Assembly: GCA_025361065.1 (NCBI GenBank)
Contig: JANYAY010000153.1
Location: 1-34,737 of the forward strand
Direction of reading: 5' to 3'
Length of the DNA: 34,737 bases
From: Deltaproteobacteria bacterium
GTDB lineage: Bacteria > Desulfobacterota > Syntrophia > Syntrophales > Smithellaceae
In this document: positions 21,570 through 29,756 of the stretch, piece after piece
How the letters are laid out: every line of letters begins with the position of its first letter
Position numbering within the stretch: position 1 is the stretch's first letter
Notes under the pieces: model-generated
The model's database searches: none
The model's input: only the letters and a program-made list of their open reading frames with translations
What the model was told of the DNA's origin: nothing
Made by a program: the position numbers and the translations under genes

Positions 21570-23405
21570 CTACATTTCAATCCGGGTGACGATCCCATGA
21601 AGTTTCTTCGGGGGCAGCCGGTAAAACTGCACAAAATTGGGAAAGACTCGCTTGAGAATGCTGAACACTTTCCATACCGGGTTTTTGGAGATAATATCTT
21701 CATCCCCGTAAAAGATGACCTTTTCCTTTATACTCTCTCTTTCCAGCAGTGCTTCCACATTAACGATAGTCATGTAACCTGCTCTGATCTCGAATGCATC
21801 AAGGCCTGTACCAATACCCTGATGGTATTTTGTTTTAAGTTCATATGGTTGATCAGTGCGGATAATGCTTGCCAGGATATTATGTTCAAAAATAATGTTG
21901 CTGTCCAATATACAGTGAACAATATACGGTGACACAATAGCGTGACTTCGGGTAAAAAAAAGCGCGGTGCCGGGGATATTTTTTCCGCGGGCGTAAATCT
22001 GTTCATAACTCGGAAGAAACGTGGCAATGTCCAGAGGCATCAGACGTTCAAAGAGCCGGCGATATCCCCTGATCCAAATTGTCATGAGGGTGAGGGGAAT
22101 CGCGGCGATGACCAAAGACCAGTAGGCGCCGTGAGGGATTTTATAAAATGTGGATGTCAAATACAATAAGTCGACAATCACAACGAGCGCCGCAATAGGA
22201 ACCTTCCACTTTTTCTGATGATAAAAGACTATCATCATAACAATGCCCGTTATTGTCATAGAGCCTGTAACGGCCATTCCATAAGCCGCTGCAAGATTCG
22301 ATGATTTCTGGAAGAGCAGCATCATCAGAAGAACACTCAGCATGAGAAACCAATTGACGACACTGATATATATCTGCGACTGGATCGAAGTGGATGTAAA
22401 TTCTATCTTCATCAGCGGCATGAACCGTGTTGTTATGGCTTGATAGACGACGGAGAAAACACCGCTGATCATTGCCTGGGAGGCGATGACGGTAGCCAAT
22501 ATCGCCAAGACAAGAAAAGGAATATAGAGCCAGACGAATTGTTCGTGAAACATGCCGAATATATAGTTACTCGCCTGAGGATGGTGCAGGGCATAGACGG
22601 CTTGTCCCATATAATTAATAATCAGAGCGACAAAAACAAAATACCAGGCATGGATGATCGGTTTTCTTCCCAAATGCCCCATGTCGGCATACAAAGCCTC
22701 GCCCCCCGTTGCGCATAAGATGACTTCGGAAAGAACAAAAAAACCGGAAATCCCGTTGTCATAAACAAATTTTACGGCATAATAAGGGTTTACAGCTTTG
22801 ATGATCTCCGGCATAGACAGAAGAGAAATCAGGCCGGAAACAGTCAAAGCAATAAACCAGATCAGCATAATGGGACCGAACATCCAGGCCAGCTTATTCG
22901 TTCCGCGTGATTGCAGCAGAAAGAGGATGATCGCAATGATCATGGCGATGACAAGCAGAAGATGGCCGCTTGTCTGCTCCATTCCCGGAATAACCATGAT
23001 ACCTTCTACGGCGGAAAGGATGCTGATAGCCGGGGTAATGACGCCGTCACCGAGAAGAAGTGAAACGCCGATCAGCGTGAGAACAGTTACGAAGGCAGTG
23101 ACACGACCGGATTTTAACAAAGGCAGCACGATCTCCCGAAGGACGATTGCACCGCCTTCCCCTCTATGCGACAGGCTGGTCGCGAGCCAGGCATATTCAA
23201 TGCTAACGAGGATAGTCAGGGTCCAGACAATGAGGGAGACGATTCCCAGGATATTATCCAGAGAGGGTTTCGTCAAAGCAAAGACAACAGCAAGCGTGTA
23301 TATCGGGCTAGTGCCGATGTCGCCGAAAACCAGTCCCATGGCCTTGACGATACCGCCCCCAAATGAATCGGATGTCTCTGTTTCCCTGATGAGATGTATT
23401 TTCAT
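21570..23405 (-). CDS. kup: Potassium uptake permease Kup (KUP/HAK/KT family)
   Basis: This 611-residue low-affinity K+ symporter has about 12 membrane helices. The opening LVFGDIGTSPIYTLAVVF and RGEGGAIVLREIVLPLL, then LLGDGVITPAISILSAVEG, are the family signatures. The C-terminal 150 residues form the hydrophilic cytoplasmic domain (LPSYEQIYARGKNIPGTALFFTR). The ribosome binding site before ATG 23405 is weak, but homologues start nearby. It converges with nikR (66 bp apart). Confidence 0.96.
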   Translation of the reverse strand: MKIHLIRETETSDSFGGGIVKAMGLVFGDIGTSPIYTLAVVFALTKPSLDNILGIVSLIVWTLTILVSIEYAWLATSLSHRGEGGAIVLREIVLPLLKSGRVTAFVTVLTLIGVSLLLGDGVITPAISILSAVEGIMVIPGMEQTSGHLLLVIAMIIAIILFLLQSRGTNKLAWMFGPIMLIWFIALTVSGLISLLSMPEIIKAVNPYYAVKFVYDNGISGFFVLSEVILCATGGEALYADMGHLGRKPIIHAWYFVFVALIINYMGQAVYALHHPQASNYIFGMFHEQFVWLYIPFLVLAILATVIASQAMISGVFSVVYQAITTRFMPLMKIEFTSTSIQSQIYISVVNWFLMLSVLLMMLLFQKSSNLAAAYGMAVTGSMTITGIVMMIVFYHQKKWKVPIAALVVIVDLLYLTSTFYKIPHGAYWSLVIAAIPLTLMTIWIRGYRRLFERLMPLDIATFLPSYEQIYARGKNIPGTALFFTRSHAIVSPYIVHCILDSNIIFEHNILASIIRTDQPYELKTKYHQGIGTGLDAFEIRAGYMTIVNVEALLERESIKEKVIFYGDEDIISKNPVWKVFSILKRVFPNFVQFYRLPPKKLHGIVTRIEM

Positions 23406-23479
23406 TGAAGATTCATATGACTAATGCCATCATTTTACATGAAAATTACGTTAGATGTTGATGATTATATGGAAAGAAT

Positions 23480-23504
23480 GACCCCGGAGAATGACTCCGG
23501 GGTC
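23480..23504 (-). terminator. GC-rich hairpin downstream of the helix-hairpin-helix gene
   Basis: A 10-bp perfect stem GACCCCGGAG (23480-23489) with its complement (23495-23504) and a 5-nt loop, followed on the minus strand by a loose T-rich stretch (ATTCTTTCC). It separates the HhH gene from kup. Confidence 0.65.
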
Positions 23505-23525
23505 TGGCTCTAAATTAAATCGACA

Positions 23526-23885
23526 TTATTTTTTCTTGGGTTCTTGTTTAGCGATGATCGCATCCTTGATTTTGTCATAGATTGCAGCGGGCAAAATCTT
23601 CTTTGATTTCAGTTGATCTTTCTTTGCATAGGGTCGTCCATCAATAATCTTCTGGGCATAAGTATCGCCAATGCCGGGAATGGATTTTAGTTGGTCTATT
23701 GTGGCTGTGTTCAGGTCAACAAGTTCTTTCTTTGCTTCCGGTTTGGCCGTCGCCTGTTTTTCGACTGCCGGTTTAGCAGGCGGTGCTGGTTTAGCCGGCG
23801 CTTTTGTGTCCGCGGCAAATCCCATTGTGCTTACAAAAATAAGTGCGACTGCAACGACTAATACTCTCGACAATGTTTTCTTCAT
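23526..23885 (-). CDS. Secreted ComEA-like helix-hairpin-helix protein
   Basis: This 119-residue exported protein begins with a Sec signal peptide (KKTLSRVLVVAVALIFVSTMGFA, residues 2-24), followed by a low-complexity Pro/Ala/Lys linker (about 26-53). It ends in a helix-hairpin-helix domain (VDLNTATIDQLKSIPGIGDTYAQKIIDGRPYAKKDQL). HhH domains of ComEA type bind DNA non-specifically outside the cytoplasm and support DNA uptake, but many deltaproteobacteria carry such small proteins with no known uptake machinery, so the role is open. AAAGGAG precedes the ATG. A hairpin terminator follows. Confidence 0.88.
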   Translation of the reverse strand: MKKTLSRVLVVAVALIFVSTMGFAADTKAPAKPAPPAKPAVEKQATAKPEAKKELVDLNTATIDQLKSIPGIGDTYAQKIIDGRPYAKKDQLKSKKILPAAIYDKIKDAIIAKQEPKKK

Positions 23886-24074
23886 AAAGTGACTCCTTTT
23901 ATTGTGGCATTGTTACGGATTTATACTGGAAATGAAATTAGTTGTCAATAGTAGGAGTCCATTATTGTCCATTATGAATGTTTCGGTTATATTACCGATT
24001 GCTGTCGTCATTAAAAAGTAGTATCCAACTACAAAAAATGAACAGCAAGATTATTTTATGCCTGAAGGGTGGAT

Positions 24075-24944
24075 ATGCCAAGCAAACTTAAACGAATGTC
24101 CCCAGGAACTGCCGGAACTTCAAAGCCGCAGAAAAGAAGCAGCCGAAAGACAACTGCAAAGCAAGATGTCGATCCTCGTTTTTGCGGACTGAGAGATGCA
24201 GTAACGCGTGGTTGGTATCGGTTGGAAACCGGAGAACTATTTGCTGGCTTTAAAATTACCCGGGCCGATATTGTTTTGGATGTCGGATGCGGCGAAGGTA
24301 ACGCCATCCTGTTTTGCGCCAAGCAGGGCGCTCACGTTGTTTTCTCTGATGTCGATGCGGCAAAAATTAAGGCGCTGACAGAAAAAGCCGGCAAGACCGA
24401 GGCAAGAAAAATCGAAGGTTTCGTCAGCAACACCACGCCATTGCCTCTGCCTAGCGAGTATGCAACAAAAATCCTGGCGACGGAGATGCTGGAGCACACG
24501 TCAAATCCGGAAAAAATTATGGCAGAGCTGGTCCGCGTAGGAAAACCGGGTGCAAAGTATCTGATCACGGTGCCTGATTCCCGATCGGAGATGCTGCAAA
24601 AACCTGTTGCGCAGCCAGTCTACTTTTCAGCACCGAACCACATTCAGATATTTGATAAAGAAAGTTTTATCCACCTGGTGGAAAAATCAGGATTAAAAGT
24701 GGAACAATATGATACTTGGGGTTTCTATTGGACTGTCTTTATGGCATTATTCTGGGTAGTTCACCAGGAGCAGAATTTTAACGGTGCCGTCCTGGAAAAT
24801 ATTAAGCCTCCCTATCATCCCGTCTTGCAAAGCTGGTCTAATACCTGGGCGGGATTGATGGAATTGAAAGGCGCGGAAAAACTTCTCGAGTCCTTCGATC
24901 AATACCTGCCGAAAACCCAGATTATCATCGCCGGAAAGGCTTGA
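24075..24944 (+). CDS. Class I SAM-dependent methyltransferase
   Basis: This 289-residue protein has a basic N-terminal extension (residues 1-35), then a Rossmann methyltransferase core: motif I VLDVGCGEGNAILF (67-80), the acidic loop VVFSDVDAAKI, motif IV-like ILATEMLEHTSNPEKIMAELVRVGKPG, and a post-motif sheet LITVPDS. It resembles the Methyltransf_11 group; its substrate is unknown. The C-terminal third (GFYWTVFMALFWVVHQEQNF) is aromatic-rich. ATG 24075 has GAAGGG five bases upstream, so it is preferred over GTG 24069. It is monocistronic with no telling neighbours. Confidence 0.85.
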   Translation: MPSKLKRMSPGTAGTSKPQKRSSRKTTAKQDVDPRFCGLRDAVTRGWYRLETGELFAGFKITRADIVLDVGCGEGNAILFCAKQGAHVVFSDVDAAKIKALTEKAGKTEARKIEGFVSNTTPLPLPSEYATKILATEMLEHTSNPEKIMAELVRVGKPGAKYLITVPDSRSEMLQKPVAQPVYFSAPNHIQIFDKESFIHLVEKSGLKVEQYDTWGFYWTVFMALFWVVHQEQNFNGAVLENIKPPYHPVLQSWSNTWAGLMELKGAEKLLESFDQYLPKTQIIIAGKA

Positions 24945-25060
24945 TGCGATTAATGAAATTCAGACAAAAGACTTACCTGGTTTCACTCGCATAACTACCA
25001 GAGCTAAGCGTAAAGCGCAGCGAGCCACTCAAATTTATGCCACCGTTAGACAATGGACTG

Positions 25061-25444
25061 CTACATTTTTTTGTAGGTTATGACATTAATCATGGCGCCC
25101 TGCGGGTCTTGAATCACGCAAAATCTCCCAACATTTGGAATGTCCTGCGGCTGCATATATATCTTGGCTCCAAGTTCTACCGCATTTTTCGCCGTTTTGT
25201 CAACGTCGTCCACAGTGACGTAGACGCCCCAAATCGGCGGCATTCCCTTGGCTTCTTGAGGAATCGGCATGATTCCGCCTATTCCTTCGCCACCCGCTTT
25301 TACTACAGTATAAGTCATCCCCGGCATTGACATATCTTCAGTATCCCAGCCGAATAATTTGGTATAGAAGGCTGTTGCCGCAGCCACGTCCGTTGTCATC
25401 AACTCACACCAACTGAATGCCCCATGTTTTGATTGCTCGTCCAT
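25061..25444 (-). CDS. VOC-superfamily (glyoxalase-like) protein
   Basis: This 127-residue protein of the vicinal-oxygen-chelate fold has two beta-alpha-beta3 repeats: FSWCELMTTDVAAATAFYTKLFGWDTEDM (residues 10-38) and VYVTVDDVDKTAKNAVELGAKIYMQPQDIPNVGRFCVIQDPQGAMINVI. It resembles the CFP-30B-like group of small VOC proteins whose substrates are mostly unknown. A strong AGGAGG is upstream of ATG 25444. It is a single gene. Confidence 0.87.
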   Translation of the reverse strand: MDEQSKHGAFSWCELMTTDVAAATAFYTKLFGWDTEDMSMPGMTYTVVKAGGEGIGGIMPIPQEAKGMPPIWGVYVTVDDVDKTAKNAVELGAKIYMQPQDIPNVGRFCVIQDPQGAMINVITYKKM

Positions 25445-25952
25445 TGCCTTTCCTCCTAAGGTTTAAATTAATTGCCCATCCATTACTTGGATCCGGAACA
25501 ATAGATGCCTTTTCTGTCGTCAAAAGGATCAACTCGTCATGTTTTGCCGGACTCAAATTAAACAGGCGTCGCCCTGATCAATCGTAACGATTGTGGAAAT
25601 AAAAATCAGTGCTGTCCATCGTCTGATCCGCCCTTATTCCCATTGTCCATGTTCCTTTTGCCAGCTGAATTATCAGGTATTATAATCTCCCCTTTATATT
25701 GCTGTCTGCAATGTTTTATCAAGTTGCATAGATACTAATGAATGTTCATGACGGAAACAACCGTAGTTATATCAATGAATATTGATAGGTCAACGCTATA
25801 ATTATGAATAAATATCGGTTATACGTTGAGAAAGCGACAACAACCCGGGCATGCTCGGGGTTGTCTCCCGGGCTGGGCTGATAATGAAAATAGTGCTTTG
25901 ATTTAGAAGAGGAATCAACCGGATGACTTGTTGATTATCTCGAGGTCCATTC
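25445..25952. other. Intergenic region without a recognised gene
   Basis: About 500 bp lie between a minus-strand VOC gene and a plus-strand fragment. A 7-bp stem ACAACCC (25840-25846)/GGGTTGT (25858-25864) is followed by a CCCGGGCTGGGCTG-rich stretch and may be a weak terminator or repeat. Nothing else was seen. Confidence 0.35.
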
Positions 25953-26180
25953 ATGAAGCTGCTTATCCGTGGTGGAAGTATTACTGCAGGCCCAGGTGCG
26001 ATCAAAAGTTATGCAGATATTCTGGCCGAATCCCTTCTCCGCAAAGGGATAAAAGTGATTAACCGCTCAAGGTATCAGGAGACCACCTTTGATGGTATCG
26101 GCAGGACATTGATTGCTTTGGGCCTACCTTCCTTAATTTTCATCCTTGTATATTCATTCATATATGTGTATTTTAAATAA
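25953..26180 (+). pseudogene. Probable truncated SGNH/GDSL hydrolase N-terminus ending in a membrane segment
   Basis: This 75-codon frame starts with KLLIRGGSITAGPGAIKSYADILAESLLRKGIKVINRSRYQETTFDGIG, which resembles the block-I region of SGNH hydrolases (G-G-S in place of GDS, the nucleophile Ser at residue 9). After residue 51 the similarity stops and a hydrophobic tail follows (LIALGLPSLIFILVYSFIYVYF). Either the hydrolase was truncated and the remainder replaced, or this is an unrelated small membrane protein. A GAGG lies upstream. No other hydrolase blocks are seen nearby. Confidence 0.4.
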
Positions 26181-26293
26181 CGATTTTGCCTGTTTTCGAG
26201 TTATGTCATCACCTCGGCAAAATCAACGCAGCAACGAAGCAAGCACAGTTGATTTATTTTCTAAACAATTTGATAAAATGGGTGAGGTAGATT

Positions 26294-26905
26294 ATGAAGG
26301 TAGTAGTGATTTTTTATTCAGCGTACGGCCATATCTACAAAATGGCGCAGGCTTTTGTTGAAGGTGTTAAAGAGGTTGATGGCGCGCAGGTTGAATTAAA
26401 ACAGGTTAAGGAACTGCTCGATCAGAGCACGTTGGAAAAAACCGGTATTGCCGAGGCCCGAAAAGCATTTTCGCACATACCCCTTGCCACTCTTGATGAT
26501 CTGGAGAAAGCCGATGCAATTATTATTGGGACACCGACGCGTTTCGGGAATATGTGCGCCCAGATGCGGGCATTTCTGGATTCAACCGGGTCTCTCTGGA
26601 TGAAAGGAACTCTGGTGGGCAAAGTAGGCAGTGTTTTTACATGTTCGGCAACACAGCATGGAGGACAGGAAACGACCATATTGAGCACCCATAATACACT
26701 TTTGCATCACGGTATGATTATTGTCGGTTTGCCCTATACATTTCAGGGACAGATGAGAATTGATGAAATAACCGGTTCATCACCCTACGGTGCATCAACC
26801 ATCGCCGGCGGACAGGGTGAAAGAATGCCCAGCGCCAATGAACTGGCGGCAGCACGTTATCAGGGAAGGCATGTAGCGAGTATCGCCACAAAACTGGTAA
26901 GCTAA
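26294..26905 (+). CDS. wrbA: NAD(P)H:quinone oxidoreductase WrbA
   Basis: This 203-residue flavodoxin-like FMN enzyme catalyses two-electron reduction of quinones. FMN-binding loops are [15 protein letters not shown] (residues 7-21, with S/T-rich variant SAYGHI), [18 protein letters not shown] and [27 protein letters not shown] and the closing [30 protein letters not shown] are strong WrbA signatures. GAGG is upstream of the ATG. The next gene, a patatin, begins 9 bp after its stop, so the two are probably co-transcribed. Confidence 0.95.
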   Translation: MKVVVIFYSAYGHIYKMAQAFVEGVKEVDGAQVELKQVKELLDQSTLEKTGIAEARKAFSHIPLATLDDLEKADAIIIGTPTRFGNMCAQMRAFLDSTGSLWMKGTLVGKVGSVFTCSATQHGGQETTILSTHNTLLHHGMIIVGLPYTFQGQMRIDEITGSSPYGASTIAGGQGERMPSANELAAARYQGRHVASIATKLVS

Positions 26906-26914
26906 AATTAAATT

Positions 26915-27811
26915 ATGATAACAACCGAAGCAGCGGAAGATGATACCATCAGAAAGAAGAAAACGGTCTTTGTGCTTTCCGGAGGAAGCGGCCTGGGATC
27001 TGTTCAGGTCGGCATGATCAGGGCGCTTTTCGAACAGGGGATTACCCCGGATTTTTTTGTCGGCACTTCTGTCGGAGCTATTAATTCAGCTTTCATGTGC
27101 GGTAATCCTACGCTGGAAGGTGTCCACGAACTGGAAAAAATATGGATGTCCGTACGTAGAGAGGATGTATTTCCTGTAGACGTCTTCAGCACCATCATCA
27201 GTATTTTCAAAAGAAAAAACTATCTTGTGTCCTCCCGAGGCCTGCGTAAGCTGCTGGAAAAAAATATCCGTTACAACACGCTGGCCGATGCCAGAATCCC
27301 CTGTCTGCTTATCGCCACAGACTTGATGACCGGTGAACAGGTTGTGCTTGCCTCGGGCAATGTGATCAACGCGGTGCTGGCAAGTGCCGCACTACCCGGT
27401 ATTTATCCACCTGTGGAGATGGCCGGGCGCTTTTTGGTTGATGGAGGCCTCTCCGGTAATACGCCGTTATCCGTAGCTGCGGAATACGGCGCTGAGGAAG
27501 TATTTATCTTATCTGCCGGATATCCCAAAACATTGGATCGAGTGCCTTCCGGATTAATCGATACTTTTGCTCATTCTTTAAATATACTGATTGAACATCA
27601 ATTTCTCCGGGACATTGAAATTTACCGGAAAGATATTTTAATTCATATTATTCCACCAGTCTTTGCTACAGGATATTCCTCCTATGATTTATCCAGAACT
27701 GCTGAATACCTGTCGCTGGCCTATGAAAGTACCAGGCGCTGGCTGCAAAGCGGAGGACTGCATATATTCGAGATTCCCGGAAGGATAGTTAAGCCTAATC
27801 AATGGCTATGA
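26915..27811 (+). CDS. Patatin-like phospholipase (RssA/YchK type)
   Basis: This 298-residue serine acyl hydrolase has the oxyanion hole SGGSGLG (residues 22-28), nucleophile elbow GTSVG (Ser52) and catalytic Asp in LVDGGLSGNTPL (D176), so the Ser-Asp dyad is intact. Family members hydrolyse phospholipid acyl chains; the physiological substrate is unknown. No signal peptide is evident, so it is cytoplasmic or membrane-associated. It sits in a run wrbA-patatin-DUF6125-like with short gaps, suggesting one transcript. Confidence 0.9.
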   Translation: MITTEAAEDDTIRKKKTVFVLSGGSGLGSVQVGMIRALFEQGITPDFFVGTSVGAINSAFMCGNPTLEGVHELEKIWMSVRREDVFPVDVFSTIISIFKRKNYLVSSRGLRKLLEKNIRYNTLADARIPCLLIATDLMTGEQVVLASGNVINAVLASAALPGIYPPVEMAGRFLVDGGLSGNTPLSVAAEYGAEEVFILSAGYPKTLDRVPSGLIDTFAHSLNILIEHQFLRDIEIYRKDILIHIIPPVFATGYSSYDLSRTAEYLSLAYESTRRWLQSGGLHIFEIPGRIVKPNQWL

Positions 27812-27823
27812 GGAGATAATTTG

Positions 27824-28345
27824 ATGAAATCCCTTGCTGAGATTACAAAAGAAGAATTGATTGATCTGGAGAGCAGATGCTGGATGACACATGACGGTAT
27901 GTGGTTTTTTATCTGTATGAACAATTTCGGTATTGAGCAAGCCAACAAACTTAATAAATCAGCGATCAGAGGGCTGGCACCATTTGAAATTGAACGAACA
28001 AAGAAAGTCATCGGTTATCAAGAAGAAAAAATGAAAAGTTTTCAGGAATTCAAAGATTATTTTACTATTGCCCAGAAATTGTTCATACCGCCCTTCATGA
28101 ATGCCACCATGAGTTTTCCCCAAGAGAACGTGATGCGCTGGGAATTTGCACCGGGGCAATGTTTTGCCTATAAAGGAATCAAACGAATCGGCGCAATTGA
28201 TCAGTATGAGTGCGGTGTTATCTATCGGATCGAATGCTGGTTGGACAGTCTCGGTATTAAATACAATACAATACCCAAAATTAATAAATGTCTGATGCAC
28301 GCAACCGGACAATGTTCAGGTGAGATAGAATTGACCTTTTCATAA
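27824..28345 (+). CDS. DUF6125-like protein of unknown function
   Basis: This 173-residue soluble protein starts KSLAEITKEELIDLESRCWMTHDGMWFFICMNNFGIEQANKLN, which I recognise as the DUF6125-type opening (E-L-x-D-L, then HDGxWF). The C-terminal half carries five cysteines (CFAYKG, ECGVIYRIECW, NKCLMHATGQCSG) that could bind a metal or cluster. The function is not known. ATG 27824 is preferred over the TTG at 27821 because AGGAG (27811-27815) is eight bases away. It follows the patatin gene closely and is last in that run. Confidence 0.75.
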   Translation: MKSLAEITKEELIDLESRCWMTHDGMWFFICMNNFGIEQANKLNKSAIRGLAPFEIERTKKVIGYQEEKMKSFQEFKDYFTIAQKLFIPPFMNATMSFPQENVMRWEFAPGQCFAYKGIKRIGAIDQYECGVIYRIECWLDSLGIKYNTIPKINKCLMHATGQCSGEIELTFS

Positions 28346-28385
28346 AACTTATATTGCAAAACCTGATTCTCTGAATCCACAAGAA

Positions 28386-28440
28386 GTAAATAGTGACGGG
28401 TAAATAGTGACGGGTAAAAACTTAACCCCCCCGTCACTAT
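28386..28440. repeat. Tandem 14-bp repeat and hairpin
   Basis: GTAAATAGTGACGG occurs twice in tandem (28386-28399, 28400-28413). The second copy pairs with CCGTCACTAT (28431-28440). A third, inverted copy lies at 28619-28636 on the other side of the element 28462-28613. Confidence 0.75.
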
Positions 28441-28461
28441 CCTTCGTTATTTGTCACTCGT

Positions 28462-28613
28462 GATGACCTCGTAAAAAATCGGAAAAGCCTCAGAATTGTC
28501 ATTCCGGTCTTGTGACCTTCAGGTTACGAAAGCCGGAATCCAGATATTTCAAAGACTTACAAAAAGCTGGACACCGGTTTTCACCGGTGTGACGGACTTT
28601 TTACGAGACCATC
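28462..28613. mobile_element. MITE-like element with CTCGTAAAAA terminal inverted repeats
   Basis: This 152-bp element begins GATGACCTCGTAAAAA (28462-28477). The right end (28598-28613) is its inverted copy, matching 14 of 16. It is flanked by ACTCGT on both sides (28456-28461 and 28614-28619), a possible target-site duplication, though the flanks are themselves repetitive. The interior carries the GTCATTCCGG...CCGGAATCCAG core seen in the other repeats. It lies between convergent genes; no gene inside. Confidence 0.75.
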
Positions 28614-28674
28614 ACTCGTTACTCGTCACTATTTACTATCTACTATTTACTATCCTTTATCCTTCCGTAAACGA

Positions 28675-29721
28675 TCAAACAATTTCTTTGATGTAATATT
28701 CTTCATACATATGCCAGACGGCCATGGCCAGCGACATGATAATCGGACCGATGATAAAACCGGTGAAACCGAAGACGATGATGCCGCCCATGATGGAGAG
28801 AAATATCAGCAGGGGGTGCATGGAGACGTCCTTACCCAGGAGTATCGGACGGAGAAAATGGTCCACCATGCTGATGACCAGAGAGCCAAAGGCCAGGATA
28901 AAGATACCTGTCCAGAGATGCCCCGTGATCATCATGAAAACGCCTGCCGGCGCCCAGACGAGGGCACAGCCGACAACGGGAACAACGGCGGTAATGATCA
29001 TTACCACTCCCCAGAGGATCGCTCCCTGGATACCTGTAAAAAGAAAAAGCAGCCCTCCGAGGGTTCCCTGGATACCGCCGATAATCAAGGTAACCTTGAG
29101 AGTCGAATTGGCGGTTTTCTGAAAATGCGCCAGGAGAATCCTGTCCCTTCCCTGTCCAAGAGGCAGCAGCCGCAGGATCGAATTGAGAAATTTCTCTCCA
29201 TCCCGGATGAAATAGAATAACGCATAGAGCATGACACCCAATTGAACCATAAATTGAATCGTATTTTTAGTAAAGCTTGTCAGATTTTCGAAAATATAGC
29301 CGGCCACATTTTTGGAAAGCTCCGTAATCTTCGCTATAAGGGCGGCATCGTCGAGATGGAAACGGTCCGTGTAGGGATTGTGTTTGATCAACTGGGTTAA
29401 TTGCTGAACATAGACATTGATCTGACTGTTGTCATTGGACAGGCCCTCGTAGATGTCCATAGATTCCGTAAGCAACAAGCTGGCAATGAAGCCAAAAGGA
29501 AGAATGAAAATGAGGCAAATCAAAATAAGAACAATCGTTGCGCTGACTGTGGGCCTGTGTAGTTTTTTCTCTACTTTTTTATACAGGGGCCGGAAGGTAC
29601 CGGCCAGGATAACCGCCCAGAAAAGGGCATAGATGAAGGGCTTGATGATGTAGAAAAACAAGACGGTAACGATCAGCATAATCGTAAAGAAAAGAATTGT
29701 CTGTGGTTTTGGTGTTTTCAT
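28675..29721 (-). CDS. AI-2E family transporter (PerM/YdiK-like permease)
   Basis: This 348-residue polytopic protein has about seven or eight helices. The N-terminal hydrophobic pair (ILFFTIMLIVTVLFFYIIKPFIYALFWAVILAGTFRPLYKKVEKK), a long soluble stretch (about 85-160), and the C-terminal block GGLLFLFTGIQGAILWGVVMIITAVVPVVGCALVWAP and DHFLRPILLG...LIFLSIMGGIIVFGFTGFIIGP are family signatures. Members export small molecules, peptides or ions; the autoinducer role is shown for only a few. It starts 35 bp after the polyferredoxin gene and may be the last gene of that operon. Confidence 0.9.
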   Translation of the reverse strand: MKTPKPQTILFFTIMLIVTVLFFYIIKPFIYALFWAVILAGTFRPLYKKVEKKLHRPTVSATIVLILICLIFILPFGFIASLLLTESMDIYEGLSNDNSQINVYVQQLTQLIKHNPYTDRFHLDDAALIAKITELSKNVAGYIFENLTSFTKNTIQFMVQLGVMLYALFYFIRDGEKFLNSILRLLPLGQGRDRILLAHFQKTANSTLKVTLIIGGIQGTLGGLLFLFTGIQGAILWGVVMIITAVVPVVGCALVWAPAGVFMMITGHLWTGIFILAFGSLVISMVDHFLRPILLGKDVSMHPLLIFLSIMGGIIVFGFTGFIIGPIIMSLAMAVWHMYEEYYIKEIV

Positions 29722-29756
29722 GTGAGGATGCGCCTTTCTCTTGATTGCGTTTGATA

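Noticed and set aside
22798-23424. 208-codon plus-strand frame opposite kup
   Set aside because: It is the antisense of a clear Kup coding region and has no independent signature.
28386-28660. CRISPR array suspected from repeated GTAAATAGTGACGG
   Set aside because: Only two adjacent tandem copies plus one inverted copy, no spacers of uniform length and no cas genes.
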